A DNA stretch of 64,000 nucleotides from Candidatus Heimdallarchaeota archaeon (GTDB lineage: Archaea; Asgardarchaeota; Heimdallarchaeia; Heimdallarchaeales; Heimdallarchaeaceae), in contig JAEOTE010000007.1 in the NCBI GenBank assembly GCA_016839945.1, positions 85,959-149,958 of the forward strand. The letters are read 5' to 3'. The notes under the pieces were generated by a model, which did no database searches, was not told the DNA's origin, and saw nothing but the letters and a program-made list of their open reading frames with translations. Shown here one piece after another: positions 38,101 through 44,978 of the stretch; positions within the stretch are counted from its first letter, which is position 1; the number at the start of each line of letters is the position of its first letter. The position numbers and the translations under genes are program-made.

Positions 38101-41100
38101 CAAACGAAGAAGAGCTTCTGTAAGCAGAGATAAATCCTTGAATTTGTCTGGATATAGTTGAGTAAGTTCGATTATTTCCATATTCGCTAATTGATTTAAA
38201 TGTCGAATATTTTCCCAAAAACCTGTATTCAATGTTGGTTTTTCAGTAGGGTAAACACTGTATAGATCTTGGATTGTTAGGTTATGTTTTTCTATGAATT
38301 GAACTAATCTTGGATATTGGTTACTAAGTAAACTCAAACTCTTTCCAAATTCTGTTCTATTCTTTTTTACTTCTTCTTCACTTATTGATTGTTTTAAATC
38401 CTTTACCCTTTCTTCTGATATGTTTAATACATCAGATAAATCAGAATTAGACCAGATTGAGAACCTGCCAATACAGTTTATTCCTATTTCTTGCAATAAA
38501 TATGATTGCCTTCTTAATGAAGGAAATGCAAAAGATATAGGAGTTAATAAAAGATTTGCAGTTTCTAGATATGTTCTTTTTGCTTCTCCTGTTAGATTGT
38601 AAGCTTCAGGAGGATTGTAAAAAATTTCCTCAATAGATACTATTCCTGCAGTTTTTAGTGTTTCTTGATGTTTTATCCATTTGAATATTGGAGTTCCAAG
38701 ACTCTTTTTTATTCTCTCAACATCTTTTTTTCTCAAACCTAACTTTCTTAATTGAGGTGATGGAAATGCTAAGAATGCAGTAGTTGTAAAAATTTGAAGA
38801 TTAACTAATTGTTGCTCAATATCCTTTGGTATTACTTTAACGTGAGACAAATCTTTATCTTTCTTTGACTCTCGAATGTGAGATATTAATTTGTGTTTTG
38901 ATTCCTTGAGTAGTAGATCACCTATCAATTTGTAATCTCTTTTCAAAATTGATGCTGTGGGTAAAGAGATTAGGTTAGTAAGAGTCTTTATACCTTTTTG
39001 AGATAGAACCTTTATGGCTTCTGTTTCCTCTTCCCTAAGTATTTCATCAGAAATTAACTCAAATTTAGATAGTTCAATAGATTCTGAGGATTTGACTAGA
39101 GTATCTAGAAAGGTATTGTACAAATTCCTCTCTAGTTCCTTTATTACAACAAGATCATCTAGTTTAGCATTAATTAAATCCTCAATTGTTTTTATTTTTC
39201 TTCTATGAAAAGCGTTCTTAGTATAAGCATCTGTCCAATCAGGTTTCATCTTAGTTACATTGGTCTTAGAAAATGTAGGAAACTTATCACATAGTTGAGA
39301 AAAAATATTTTGCAGGTAATTAACTAAAACAGCTGTTACTTCTGTTTGATAGTTTACTGAATATGGTAATTTTGTTTGGTAAAGAAATTCTTCAATGGTT
39401 GTATCTTGAGATATCAAACCTTTAGAATTATCTTTTAGATACTCAAAAGTTGGAAATAGTGTATCTATTTTTATGTCATCAACTTTGGTGAGTGAAGCCA
39501 GAAGTTGTTTTCTTTTTTCTGATTTAGCTTTACTTGTTTTATCCTTGGTTAGTAAGTACTGATGAAGGAGCTGTTCTTTTTTATTTTCGAAAAGTTTCTC
39601 TAGTAATCCAGTAACTGTTTGTAGTTTGTTAAAATCTGTAGCGAAATAATGGTAACTGTTTTGTATCCATCTTCGATATAAAGCCTCTTTTAATGTGATT
39701 ATAGTTTTTTCATTTTGAGTAAATCTTCTTTCTATAGTTCTACTTACAAAGAGTTTAGGATCAAAACTAGGGCTCATTCCCTCTCTATCAAGTTCAGATA
39801 TCGTTCTAAGTTTGATATTGTAGATATCTTGTTTAGTAAGTTCTAACAGTTTTGCTATATTATCAGATGGTGTTATGAGAAAATCAGAAATAGATTCAAT
39901 ATTGTTTGTTCGAAGAACTGATTGAATTCTTGATGGACACCATACATTAGCACCAAATAATCTTCTTCCCAAAGGCATGAAGAGCTTAACTTTTTTTGTT
40001 GCACCATGAGCCAAGGCCGCAGCAATTCTGTCAGTTTCTAACCTAAAATCAGTATAATTAACTGCTTCATCTTCTAAAATTTTTGTTAGATTATCTATGA
40101 TTATTGGTGCAGATCTTACAAAGCGTGATAATCTTGCATGCTCTCTTCTTCTTCTTTTAGCTCTGCTTAAAAATGTCTTTAGTCTTCTCCCCAACTGCAT
40201 TAATGCTAATCGTATCTCTTCCTCAATCTCAGGAACAATGGATATATATTCTTTACTTGTTTCTGGAAAAGGAATCTTAGTACTTACTACTGATACAGCT
40301 ACAGCTAGAGGATCAGATTGCCTTGTTAACCCATATTCATTCCATCTTATTGAAGAAACAGTATGAGAAATAACATCGTTCCCTGCTCCAAATATGAGTG
40401 GGATACGATTTGCGTACCTATAAATTATTTTATTATCTTGAACGGTAGCTCCCTTTACTTGCGAAGCTTCATTTACTCCCCCTCCATAACCTATTGCTAC
40501 TTCTACAACAAAGGGATGACCAGAATAAGCTTTAGGAGCTCTTGTTACAGCTTCTACAAATTTAGGTTCCAGTTCTTTTTCTAAACCCCTCCTTAATCTA
40601 TTCGATCCTAATGGTGATAAAGCAGTACCTTTTGGATCATCAAACTGAAATATTCTATCTCTTTTTCTTTTAACATCTTTCGCTTCTTGGTAAGCTTTTA
40701 CAAAACCTTCATGAACTATTCTTCTGATTTCGTGAGAGGTAATATCTTTTGGAGATTTGTTTGGATCAATCTCTAAAAGTTGGAAGAAACCTTCTGCTAT
40801 TTCCTCATTTACTCCCATGAATTGTGTTGCTAGAAATTGCTTGAGTGTTTTGCTTTGACTTGCAGTTAATTCTGCCTTGAACTGAGTAATATCACACCCC
40901 CATGGATGAATTTTAACTGGTTGAGGAGGGGGAGGCATATCATCTACAACACTAAGAAAGTCCAGATCTTCATATTCACCTTCTTTATCTGCAGGAACTT
41001 TGATTTTAAAACTGGAATAAGGGGTAATAATTGCTAATTGCTTAAAATATTCTTTTACGCTATTCTTAGCAAGCCTCCATGCTCCTGTAAAAGTGATTGA

Positions 41101-41679
41101 TATTTCTGTTCCAGGTTCTTCAAGATAGTTTGGATCTCCTGGTAGGTACTCACGTTGTTCCATGATTACAGGTTCGTTCTTTTCAAGATTTATCATTAAA
41201 TGAAGCTCATGGGTAATATCATCCATAAAGTATCTGCTTCGTATTTTTGCAGGTAAGTCAACAGATGACATAGAGTATAGCAAACACATTTTTGCTCCTA
41301 AACCAAAACGACCTCGTGTTTGAATTACTCCGTATTTTGTTCCAGTCAATACTCTCCCAAAAAGTTCAGCAATCTGGTGTCCAGGAACTCCTATCCCATT
41401 ATCTTTACAGGTTAGTTGTAGAAAATCTAGATGCTTTTCTAATTTTCTGTATTGCGTAACATCAAGCAATTCATTTATTTCTCTGCTGGAAAGTTTTCTT
41501 AAGTCTAAATCAATAACAGGATTAATTCCTCTTTTTTCTGCTGCATCTAGTCCATTCTCAACTAACTCTCTGATACTTGTGAAAACAGCTCTCATTGAAT
41601 TACCAAAACCAGCAATGGCTCTGTTTTCATTAAAGAAAGCAGCAGCTGACATTTTTTTTGTAACTGTATCTTCTGACAC
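29167..41679 (-). CDS. top6B: Giant DNA topoisomerase VI subunit B (4170 residues)
   Basis: The N-terminal ~540 residues are a complete Top6B core: GHKL ATPase with N-box ELVENGLDA (Asn42), DNGIG (93-97) and GRFGLGAK (123-130), an H2TH-like segment at ~262-335, and a transducer domain with the switch Lys in VSTKIPF (Lys468). Canonical Top6B ends near there, at about 530-560 residues. Here one uninterrupted frame continues for ~3600 residues: about 50 degenerate helix-hairpin-helix-like modules (~575-4095) and a Lys/Thr/Ser-rich tail. The extension probably binds DNA or partner proteins. The start is GTG with AAGGTG eight bases upstream; an ATG at 41652 is an alternative. Top6A follows directly, so the pair should form the holoenzyme. 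Confidence 0.95.
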   Translation of the reverse strand: MSEDTVTKKMSAAAFFNENRAIAGFGNSMRAVFTSIRELVENGLDAAEKRGINPVIDLDLRKLSSREINELLDVTQYRKLEKHLDFLQLTCKDNGIGVPGHQIAELFGRVLTGTKYGVIQTRGRFGLGAKMCLLYSMSSVDLPAKIRSRYFMDDITHELHLMINLEKNEPVIMEQREYLPGDPNYLEEPGTEISITFTGAWRLAKNSVKEYFKQLAIITPYSSFKIKVPADKEGEYEDLDFLSVVDDMPPPPQPVKIHPWGCDITQFKAELTASQSKTLKQFLATQFMGVNEEIAEGFFQLLEIDPNKSPKDITSHEIRRIVHEGFVKAYQEAKDVKRKRDRIFQFDDPKGTALSPLGSNRLRRGLEKELEPKFVEAVTRAPKAYSGHPFVVEVAIGYGGGVNEASQVKGATVQDNKIIYRYANRIPLIFGAGNDVISHTVSSIRWNEYGLTRQSDPLAVAVSVVSTKIPFPETSKEYISIVPEIEEEIRLALMQLGRRLKTFLSRAKRRRREHARLSRFVRSAPIIIDNLTKILEDEAVNYTDFRLETDRIAAALAHGATKKVKLFMPLGRRLFGANVWCPSRIQSVLRTNNIESISDFLITPSDNIAKLLELTKQDIYNIKLRTISELDREGMSPSFDPKLFVSRTIERRFTQNEKTIITLKEALYRRWIQNSYHYFATDFNKLQTVTGLLEKLFENKKEQLLHQYLLTKDKTSKAKSEKRKQLLASLTKVDDIKIDTLFPTFEYLKDNSKGLISQDTTIEEFLYQTKLPYSVNYQTEVTAVLVNYLQNIFSQLCDKFPTFSKTNVTKMKPDWTDAYTKNAFHRRKIKTIEDLINAKLDDLVVIKELERNLYNTFLDTLVKSSESIELSKFELISDEILREEETEAIKVLSQKGIKTLTNLISLPTASILKRDYKLIGDLLLKESKHKLISHIRESKKDKDLSHVKVIPKDIEQQLVNLQIFTTTAFLAFPSPQLRKLGLRKKDVERIKKSLGTPIFKWIKHQETLKTAGIVSIEEIFYNPPEAYNLTGEAKRTYLETANLLLTPISFAFPSLRRQSYLLQEIGINCIGRFSIWSNSDLSDVLNISEERVKDLKQSISEEEVKKNRTEFGKSLSLLSNQYPRLVQFIEKHNLTIQDLYSVYPTEKPTLNTGFWENIRHLNQLANMEIIELTQLYPDKFKDLSLLTEALLRLKLRNIVTVRQFLDLIPEIIESELNTAKERKLVIELHNNIKNRTFSETDQFSKEILLISEYDEFVQTLGLPISRISKLTLEDFDKLRNRGITAIHQLFEYTIDELAATLVRSTQETQQLIDVFAIEKKGTHFFEKSGNKYTSLISFEYEESERFSSHEIVSLILSGYDTVDKIFYLAHPLTFSSAVVNWNVIDKFRKLLRSPLTLVTWEKIIKKTVQVEESEETQEIEEVQTRTLTTQQLNILRNNGITKIIDLLVSKSEDIASFLGVDNEEAILLQRNVRISDTGIDLSELGILEPRIVRVLDENNIMTIEDLYFSTSKDKWNEEILPWDVIESFKAILNLSLDHISDMLDPEIIELLEKAKIRTLLGFMLSSPEVLMEKTGIPDERFETIKSALDFSDIFGYFSLPVYFLPSLSFSQTEILRENGIKTISEFILASSQKLSKLIKISPKDAESIITSLTSSSIQAMYEQKGIFAFETQLFDKLEQRLLSKDSIFHFERFQTIQEIFYTIEEQYYFSNPELWIKISAVKKYLTLPLKIFTEISEFSLEVLEQNDIHYVYQLLFIPDIDLKDPVLYRVVSTYSSKIIVMQAFHYFAKLPASVYNSSYFNRVIQEVENKTLSDVITDPKVIKDLTGKDKQYLTDHYNLTLIRSILELPLRITPFFTKIRKARREEYKNVIIGDVFEINLEEHSALSPFFSSLMETDSLNKLIMELAIPIASMGLPRELTLKLSKSSINTLIDFFSLPEKQLSEISGFSQKQIREIKEGLTYTDIVSFRLSQSHLIRPSELIPEKKLDELKDLGITDIETLFYSASLLGISEILQVDVYKKAKELLSGSIRFIGFLSYDEIKRLEYHEINSVIDLALLNRDELFTITQNPIYKEFHALDLISFDELSERRISSAIPLTVCPSIEEDYLEKLLDIGINSVQDFISRMEEIRESRPALVRLDIFREVQLYRSSVAFIGLDNHHVMKLIYSGVGDILSFITEDVSTISLLLNMSEKKVQTYLDKITPSNLMKEVKRKGVELVNFFVLSKGKINSLLKSGKIHVQDLYSSNYQAYPTLSVSGDYMRDFLNACHISIYRISELSSEEKLNLTSEGILRLIDLFNCSDKDLKRALNGSIPKTISSARKGTFTLSKGRTLTLNEPIINLLKSLEFDPTKKAVEDIFGFIPDALLQLSESERIEKISSIAFIEQLVSFLCLNVLALPGFDISSKGVLWNNGIKHVIELLSTNVNTIIGIPKAVAKQIRIFQREFNLSTRMSETFSYYIDHALSFPNKAEEQFMKYGLSSALLLVDFIPHPVFDFGDIEKSLIRIITSNMFKPISWLISNVELNIAQLNILSQSDCNNIVSGLLCLSEKEENHDLHSKIVEVLNSIVIQISPPEWAIKLSDIKIVSDSALIKRLKDEKILYLDELLSLDSKIVEKRELLSEVCPLLLSLKSIPLSYIGNLTSKQIEKLKHNGIRNLYQFLLIPAPLLAKLINVAEEKIRTIKTTIDIKSLEENVKLIGLDLSLFSEITKETKTILSEYGCVSLVQASELNLDLIPIPIEEKKNLVKLISILLTPITLIGKSLKLKDTEIKDLLNSNITTYNDLLAIPQKNWPASFSKLITKQKEEPDYLVKNLKKIDKFGISIEMLGLPKKTATSLLQIGITTVEHLFFVPVSHIVTNSKVKGKEVDDYRSQLSNNISYLSSITKESLDYCYEKGFTTIIEHLIFLNKLPKNIQDEIILSLSLIKGIKEEGFKEPLSELEVDLSNKGYSSYKSILTSPTFKDDEVIFKKITPYLLANLRFLDFDPKDLEKMKSAGVNIIADIFYLSPKVIATTSKVKVTTIQNTIKNFKVDSIVQRIDSVAEQNLKEIFFLSAQDRNYLKSIGIYNLEDLMNNTIYDWLVSEKKIKQIQNKAEEVYNTSVLYYPKINQKNLNEIKSNYLDSGIVTFRDLMKTSDATEKANIVGFLGDYLASKEGIIANYISKDQYIEESDVKELFTKKTKTTKIKSILDLITTLYQKEDSLSDLGLKIEQTFSKPISSLAVLTKADLQILEDKSIYTIGDLIIKPISSWMILSPAKLKDKILEITSSLTYKKIETDVKKKVQLSRVKIFDSETKKEIQKHYSTMDDLIFALNKETFTFSKSLANKIKRILKLPIELLLLPDVTIKSWKNIQNYVKNLEEFYLLTNKELASILLLKQAEVEKIRYSLTSSNFGSHPVIKESKIFSAKDIAILNQRSIKYYSDLFDEEVSLDKIPNYLLDKIKVFEKLVLKDLVSKTEYSLNLLDLAYLSMNLNKISVTKKQREDIQNAINSIFNKGITLMQVLNLESKDQKLDMSDSSIEYLLLLQKHEKELYNKTISKLHSKISKKYNELSYHLKRTIILLQPNRLKVDIISKLPYRSIDELLLEDYNKIKSQIPDPVFLRNLRNISLITLKELEGSLTSIPKDLLSGSNISILKKGFILSVEEALVFNKQAKSKTSSVWKTSDSLKNMVETDLFSLPPVRENKKIYDLMNKMKLQTVFDFLIYCKSLSEIEYETTCTSLLPKLSSTRVERMMSSEQKRLSSFIKDKEILSFLRKEDIRTIGILLEYIESKDPKDYSSEIVKIIEKLRAPMLIFINQPRLLEKFHNEGIIQVIDFVSIPDIRKAISVSLTEQEQAIVKSLQDKMNSQLVNETLKSKSYSVKKIGLFDANIRKLLIKSGYTTIAHLNVSEELIVKTSKLNSIQVSRIKRNLDLPFYYLSDIISDNPQSVAELHKNNIHTLWDIFAQTAQSLSKITGIQVSQLRTYFSNFTQDSIKDAEKEVVLIRKTHPFLSEELITQLNKAGIKTIQQLVFPEPSIVKNPLLEEQGVKDLKEFLEKPLRNLEVESEARNQITVLGVKTIKEFVVYPSTNMDEKTNLSYLSIKNLKNRLPKAKLKPKKKKPVKTAAKTPSKSSTATKSKTVTKPKVVIKQTATIPKATKGKQTTLLDVSQKNSKSNTSKSTSQNKNKEVK
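29174..29180 (-). promoter_or_regulatory. Strong Shine-Dalgarno of top6A
   Basis: On the minus strand AGGAGGT lies eight bases before the ATG at 29165, inside the last codons of the giant top6B gene. It fixes the top6A start and lets the A subunit be initiated independently of the 12.5-kb upstream frame. Confidence 0.8.
29397..39957 (-). repeat. Array of ~50 helix-hairpin-helix-like protein modules in giant Top6B
   Basis: By eye about 50 modules of roughly 60-80 residues follow the pattern L-x3-G-I-x-T-[IV]-x-[DE]-L-[LF], often then S-x3-[IL]-x-x-x, then IS-x3-[IV]-x-x-I. Examples: LRNNGITKIIDLL, LRENGIKTISEFI, LWNNGIKHVIELL, LKHNGIRNLYQFL, LLQIGITTVEHLF, LNKAGIKTIQQLV. This resembles the HhH of RNA polymerase alpha-CTD, DUF4332 and the RadA N-terminal domain. 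The copies are highly diverged at DNA level, so the array is ancient rather than a recent tandem duplication. Confidence 0.75.
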
Positions 41680-41843
41680 GATTGCTACACCTTACATTAA
41701 ACCTTAAATTAGTTTCTACTATTTTATGATATATGTTATTTATAACTAGTATGTTTATATTAAACGTATTAGTATTTAAAGATAAATTTTACCGGCAAAA
41801 ACTCTGAAAAGGAGGAAAGAGGTAAAAAGAAAAATAGAAAAAG

Positions 41844-44800
41844 TTATTTCTTTTTCAATTTAAATTCTGGAGAAGTTCTATGAAGTACAACTGAAGTTAT
41901 AGCAAAACCTATTGTAACAAAGAATAATGCACCAAAAGCTCCTATAGTTCTTGAAGTATCAACTTTATCTATTTCATCCAAGAATTGACCTTTTATGTCA
42001 TCATAATATACTTCAGTAGCTATAGTTCTGTCATACTGCCAGAATAGACTACTCATGTCACCAGCAAAACCTGGATTTCCTTGATGCCATGTAGGATATT
42101 GATGAACTTTATCAACATGCATTGGATTACTGCCATATTTTGATGGATTTAGGAGTGAGAACATTTCTACGTGTTGTTCAGCTCTAGAGTTATAGTCTAA
42201 TCTGTCCTTTCTATCAACAACAGTTCCAGTTTCTCCTTCTACTAGCATTTCAAGCTTGTGTTGAGGATCAGTAGTTCTTCCAGGTAAGGAGTTTGTTAAA
42301 TGCACATCAGAAGGTTTCAAACCCATATTATGCATTTGATCCCAAATACCTGTGTAGATAAAGGTTGTATTAATAAAATTAGCTGCGGTCATCCAATAGG
42401 TTTGTTCATTGTATGTTTCTTTTACTGGAAAATCAGATTGACAGAAGTAATAAAACACTACTTCATCATAGTACAAAGCGTAATCGTTTGCTAGATAAAC
42501 AAAAGGTCTAAAGAAAGATTCAAACCATTGATTTCGTTCTCCTCCTTCTATTTGAGGATAACCTATGAATGAATCATATGTTGAATTGTAAACTGCTTCT
42601 TCTTGTAAATAAGGCCAATATTCAAATTGAACTTTCGAATGGGCATACCAACATTCTAAGTATGTATGAAGCTCATCTTTATTTTCGAGAGTGAATGTTT
42701 CTGATACTGGTTCTATTTGGTAGTGGATTAAACCTTCAGAATAATCTGCTAGGTAAAGTTCATTTCCATCTGCATAAACTCCATAAGCTTTTCCTAGGTG
42801 ATCAGATCCATTAAGTCGATAAAGCTCCGATGGAGAGCTTTTTGATGACACATTAACTACTGTGAGCCCATCTTCTCCTTGTGTTAGGAAAACTTTGGTT
42901 GAATCAATGTAGAGATTATTGTAATATGATTCACTTGGATCGAAACCATACTTCCCTTCTAGTGTAAGGTCAGCTCCAATACTGAATATAAGTAATCCTT
43001 CTACTTCATCAAGTACATAGAGATATGAACCTTCAACCTTTAAATCAAGGATATTATTAAGTTCAGTGAAGTTTGCTGAATCATAATGCTGATACAGTTC
43101 ATCAGGTTCGAAAGTCAGGCTGTCTAATCGGACGATATCTATTCCATCAGTCCCCAAACCAACATAAGCATTTGTTCCACTTACAGCAATAGATAATGCA
43201 TCTCCTGAAGTTTCATTAAATGTAGAAAATGTGTTACTTAGCGTACCATCATCTGAAATCCCTACAGATGTAATACCATACTCCCCATTGGCAATATAAA
43301 GATAATAAGTAGGACTAGTGGTGCCAAATAAACCATAATCAATATCGTGCATATCAGCTCTTCCATAGTTAGTCCATTGTTCCAATTCTTCGATGAATAC
43401 AGGTTCAGTTGCATTCAGGACTTCTAAACCTCGTTCTCCTTCAGTTGCATAAATAATAGAGTCAATAACTGTAAGTGAAGTTACTTCTCCTGAATAGTCT
43501 CCATATTGTCCTACTGCTAAGAAAAGTGGATGAGTTGTATTTACAATTTTAATATCATTTTTACCTTCAATTACATATGCCATTCCGTCTTTAACAAAAA
43601 CATCCATTGATTTTGATCTCTCAAAAGAAGGAATATTGCCAATTGCCAAGATTTTACCTACATCTTGAATATTATTTACTCCAGTTCTATGAGCATAATA
43701 AAGATCGTTGTTCCAATCGACATCTGTTGATTCAAGAGTTTGATTAACAATCAGTGGAAACTTTTTATTTCCTAGAAGGACATCTTCAACACCAGTTAAC
43801 CATTCTAGTGTTGTTCTTCTACAAACGTATGAGATTTGATTTTCAAATAACCAGTTGAGTGAAGGTTTTCCTAAGAGGAAATTCATATATTCAGCAAATG
43901 ATTTTGCATGAGTTTTTTCAATTTCAGTGTCAATACCATATATATCTGTTAATAATTGCTCTACATCAACTATTAAATCATCAACAGCTGTATAATCCAA
44001 CCCTCTAACTAGATCTAAGAAGAATTTAGCAGATCCTTTATCACCAGTTAAAATTGAATAATCTTTACCATTATATGTAGCATTGTATAAGATCCTGTAA
44101 CTTGTTGCTCTGTCAAAATCTAAATCTGGAAAAGCAGGACGAACACTAATCCAATTGTGTGGTATGTAAGTTCCTATATCTATTAAATTTTCTTCGTTTG
44201 CAAAGGTTTGGTTTAATACAATAGAAGCTAAATCTTGATCGCTATAACCAAAACTATCTTTAAAACCAAGTAGTTCTTGTTGCAGAAGATAAGAAGCAAC
44301 ATAAGCTTGGAAACCGTATTCGGTTCCATTTCCAAGATGTTCTAGATAATAAGGCCACATATAATTGAAATTTAAAACATATTCGTTTCCAGTTAATTCT
44401 GATGAATCTTGGTTTAAGATATATTGTTTTCTTTTAGTAAAAACAACATAATCATCTTGTCCCTCTACTGAACTAAATTCTTTAACGGTTTTGTTAATAA
44501 TAACATCGAATGTTAAATCTCCTTGAACCGTTATGTATCCTATACGAGCATTATAGTCTACAAATGCTTCCCTATCACTCACATTATAAAAAGTAAAAGT
44601 AGCTGTATTATAATATCTTGATTCATTGTTTTGAACTCCCATATACATCCAATCTGAAAAATCGTCGGATCCTGTATAGGGTACAATATCATCTTCACTA
44701 ATTATTCCATAAGCAAAAATTCTTTCAGTAATCTCTGCCATGCTGATTTTTGATCTTAAAGGTAGTAAGATACCCATTGCTATTGAAGATCCTAATGTTA

Positions 44801-44846
44801 CAATAATAATCATTGCTCCTAATGCGGTTCTTAATCTAGCTTGCAT
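41844..44846 (-). CDS. CD36/scavenger-receptor-like membrane protein with an inserted beta-propeller
   Basis: Two terminal transmembrane helices (about 10-30 and 967-988) bracket a large glycosylatable ectodomain, the topology of CD36. CD36-like blocks: residues 64-145 (FSDWMYMG, ATFTFYNVSDREAF, then VFTKRKQYIL), 344-401 (RRTTLEWLTGVEDVLLG, then YYAHRTGVNNIQDVGKI) and 860-886 (DPQHKLEMLVEGETG, then KDRLDYN), matching the family's W-x-x-G, RTxxELLxGYxDP, G-x-xN-x-x-x-x-G-x-I and H-x-x-L-x-x-x-x-x-TG-x-x-x-x-x-x-RL-x-x-N patterns. Between ~405 and 735 lie about seven LVIVD-like blades (DGMAYVIEGKNDIKIVN). In eukaryotes CD36 proteins carry lipids or act as receptors. Family assignment is by eye. 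Confidence 0.65.
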   Translation of the reverse strand: MQARLRTALGAMIIIVTLGSSIAMGILLPLRSKISMAEITERIFAYGIISEDDIVPYTGSDDFSDWMYMGVQNNESRYYNTATFTFYNVSDREAFVDYNARIGYITVQGDLTFDVIINKTVKEFSSVEGQDDYVVFTKRKQYILNQDSSELTGNEYVLNFNYMWPYYLEHLGNGTEYGFQAYVASYLLQQELLGFKDSFGYSDQDLASIVLNQTFANEENLIDIGTYIPHNWISVRPAFPDLDFDRATSYRILYNATYNGKDYSILTGDKGSAKFFLDLVRGLDYTAVDDLIVDVEQLLTDIYGIDTEIEKTHAKSFAEYMNFLLGKPSLNWLFENQISYVCRRTTLEWLTGVEDVLLGNKKFPLIVNQTLESTDVDWNNDLYYAHRTGVNNIQDVGKILAIGNIPSFERSKSMDVFVKDGMAYVIEGKNDIKIVNTTHPLFLAVGQYGDYSGEVTSLTVIDSIIYATEGERGLEVLNATEPVFIEELEQWTNYGRADMHDIDYGLFGTTSPTYYLYIANGEYGITSVGISDDGTLSNTFSTFNETSGDALSIAVSGTNAYVGLGTDGIDIVRLDSLTFEPDELYQHYDSANFTELNNILDLKVEGSYLYVLDEVEGLLIFSIGADLTLEGKYGFDPSESYYNNLYIDSTKVFLTQGEDGLTVVNVSSKSSPSELYRLNGSDHLGKAYGVYADGNELYLADYSEGLIHYQIEPVSETFTLENKDELHTYLECWYAHSKVQFEYWPYLQEEAVYNSTYDSFIGYPQIEGGERNQWFESFFRPFVYLANDYALYYDEVVFYYFCQSDFPVKETYNEQTYWMTAANFINTTFIYTGIWDQMHNMGLKPSDVHLTNSLPGRTTDPQHKLEMLVEGETGTVVDRKDRLDYNSRAEQHVEMFSLLNPSKYGSNPMHVDKVHQYPTWHQGNPGFAGDMSSLFWQYDRTIATEVYYDDIKGQFLDEIDKVDTSRTIGAFGALFFVTIGFAITSVVLHRTSPEFKLKKK

Positions 44847-44978
44847 ACTTTATCACGATATCGTCTAATTTATTGTTTCGTCTCACAAGATATATTTAAA
44901 GGTAATGACTAGAGCATTACTTCTGAGACTGAATTGAAAGAAGGAAGATTTGTGCTATTATATATTTTGTGCAATGTA

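Noticed and set aside
29167-41679. Top6B fused by frameshift or misassembly from several genes
   Set aside because: The frame is uninterrupted, the module pattern runs evenly to the tail, and top6A follows immediately with a proper Shine-Dalgarno; no junction is visible.
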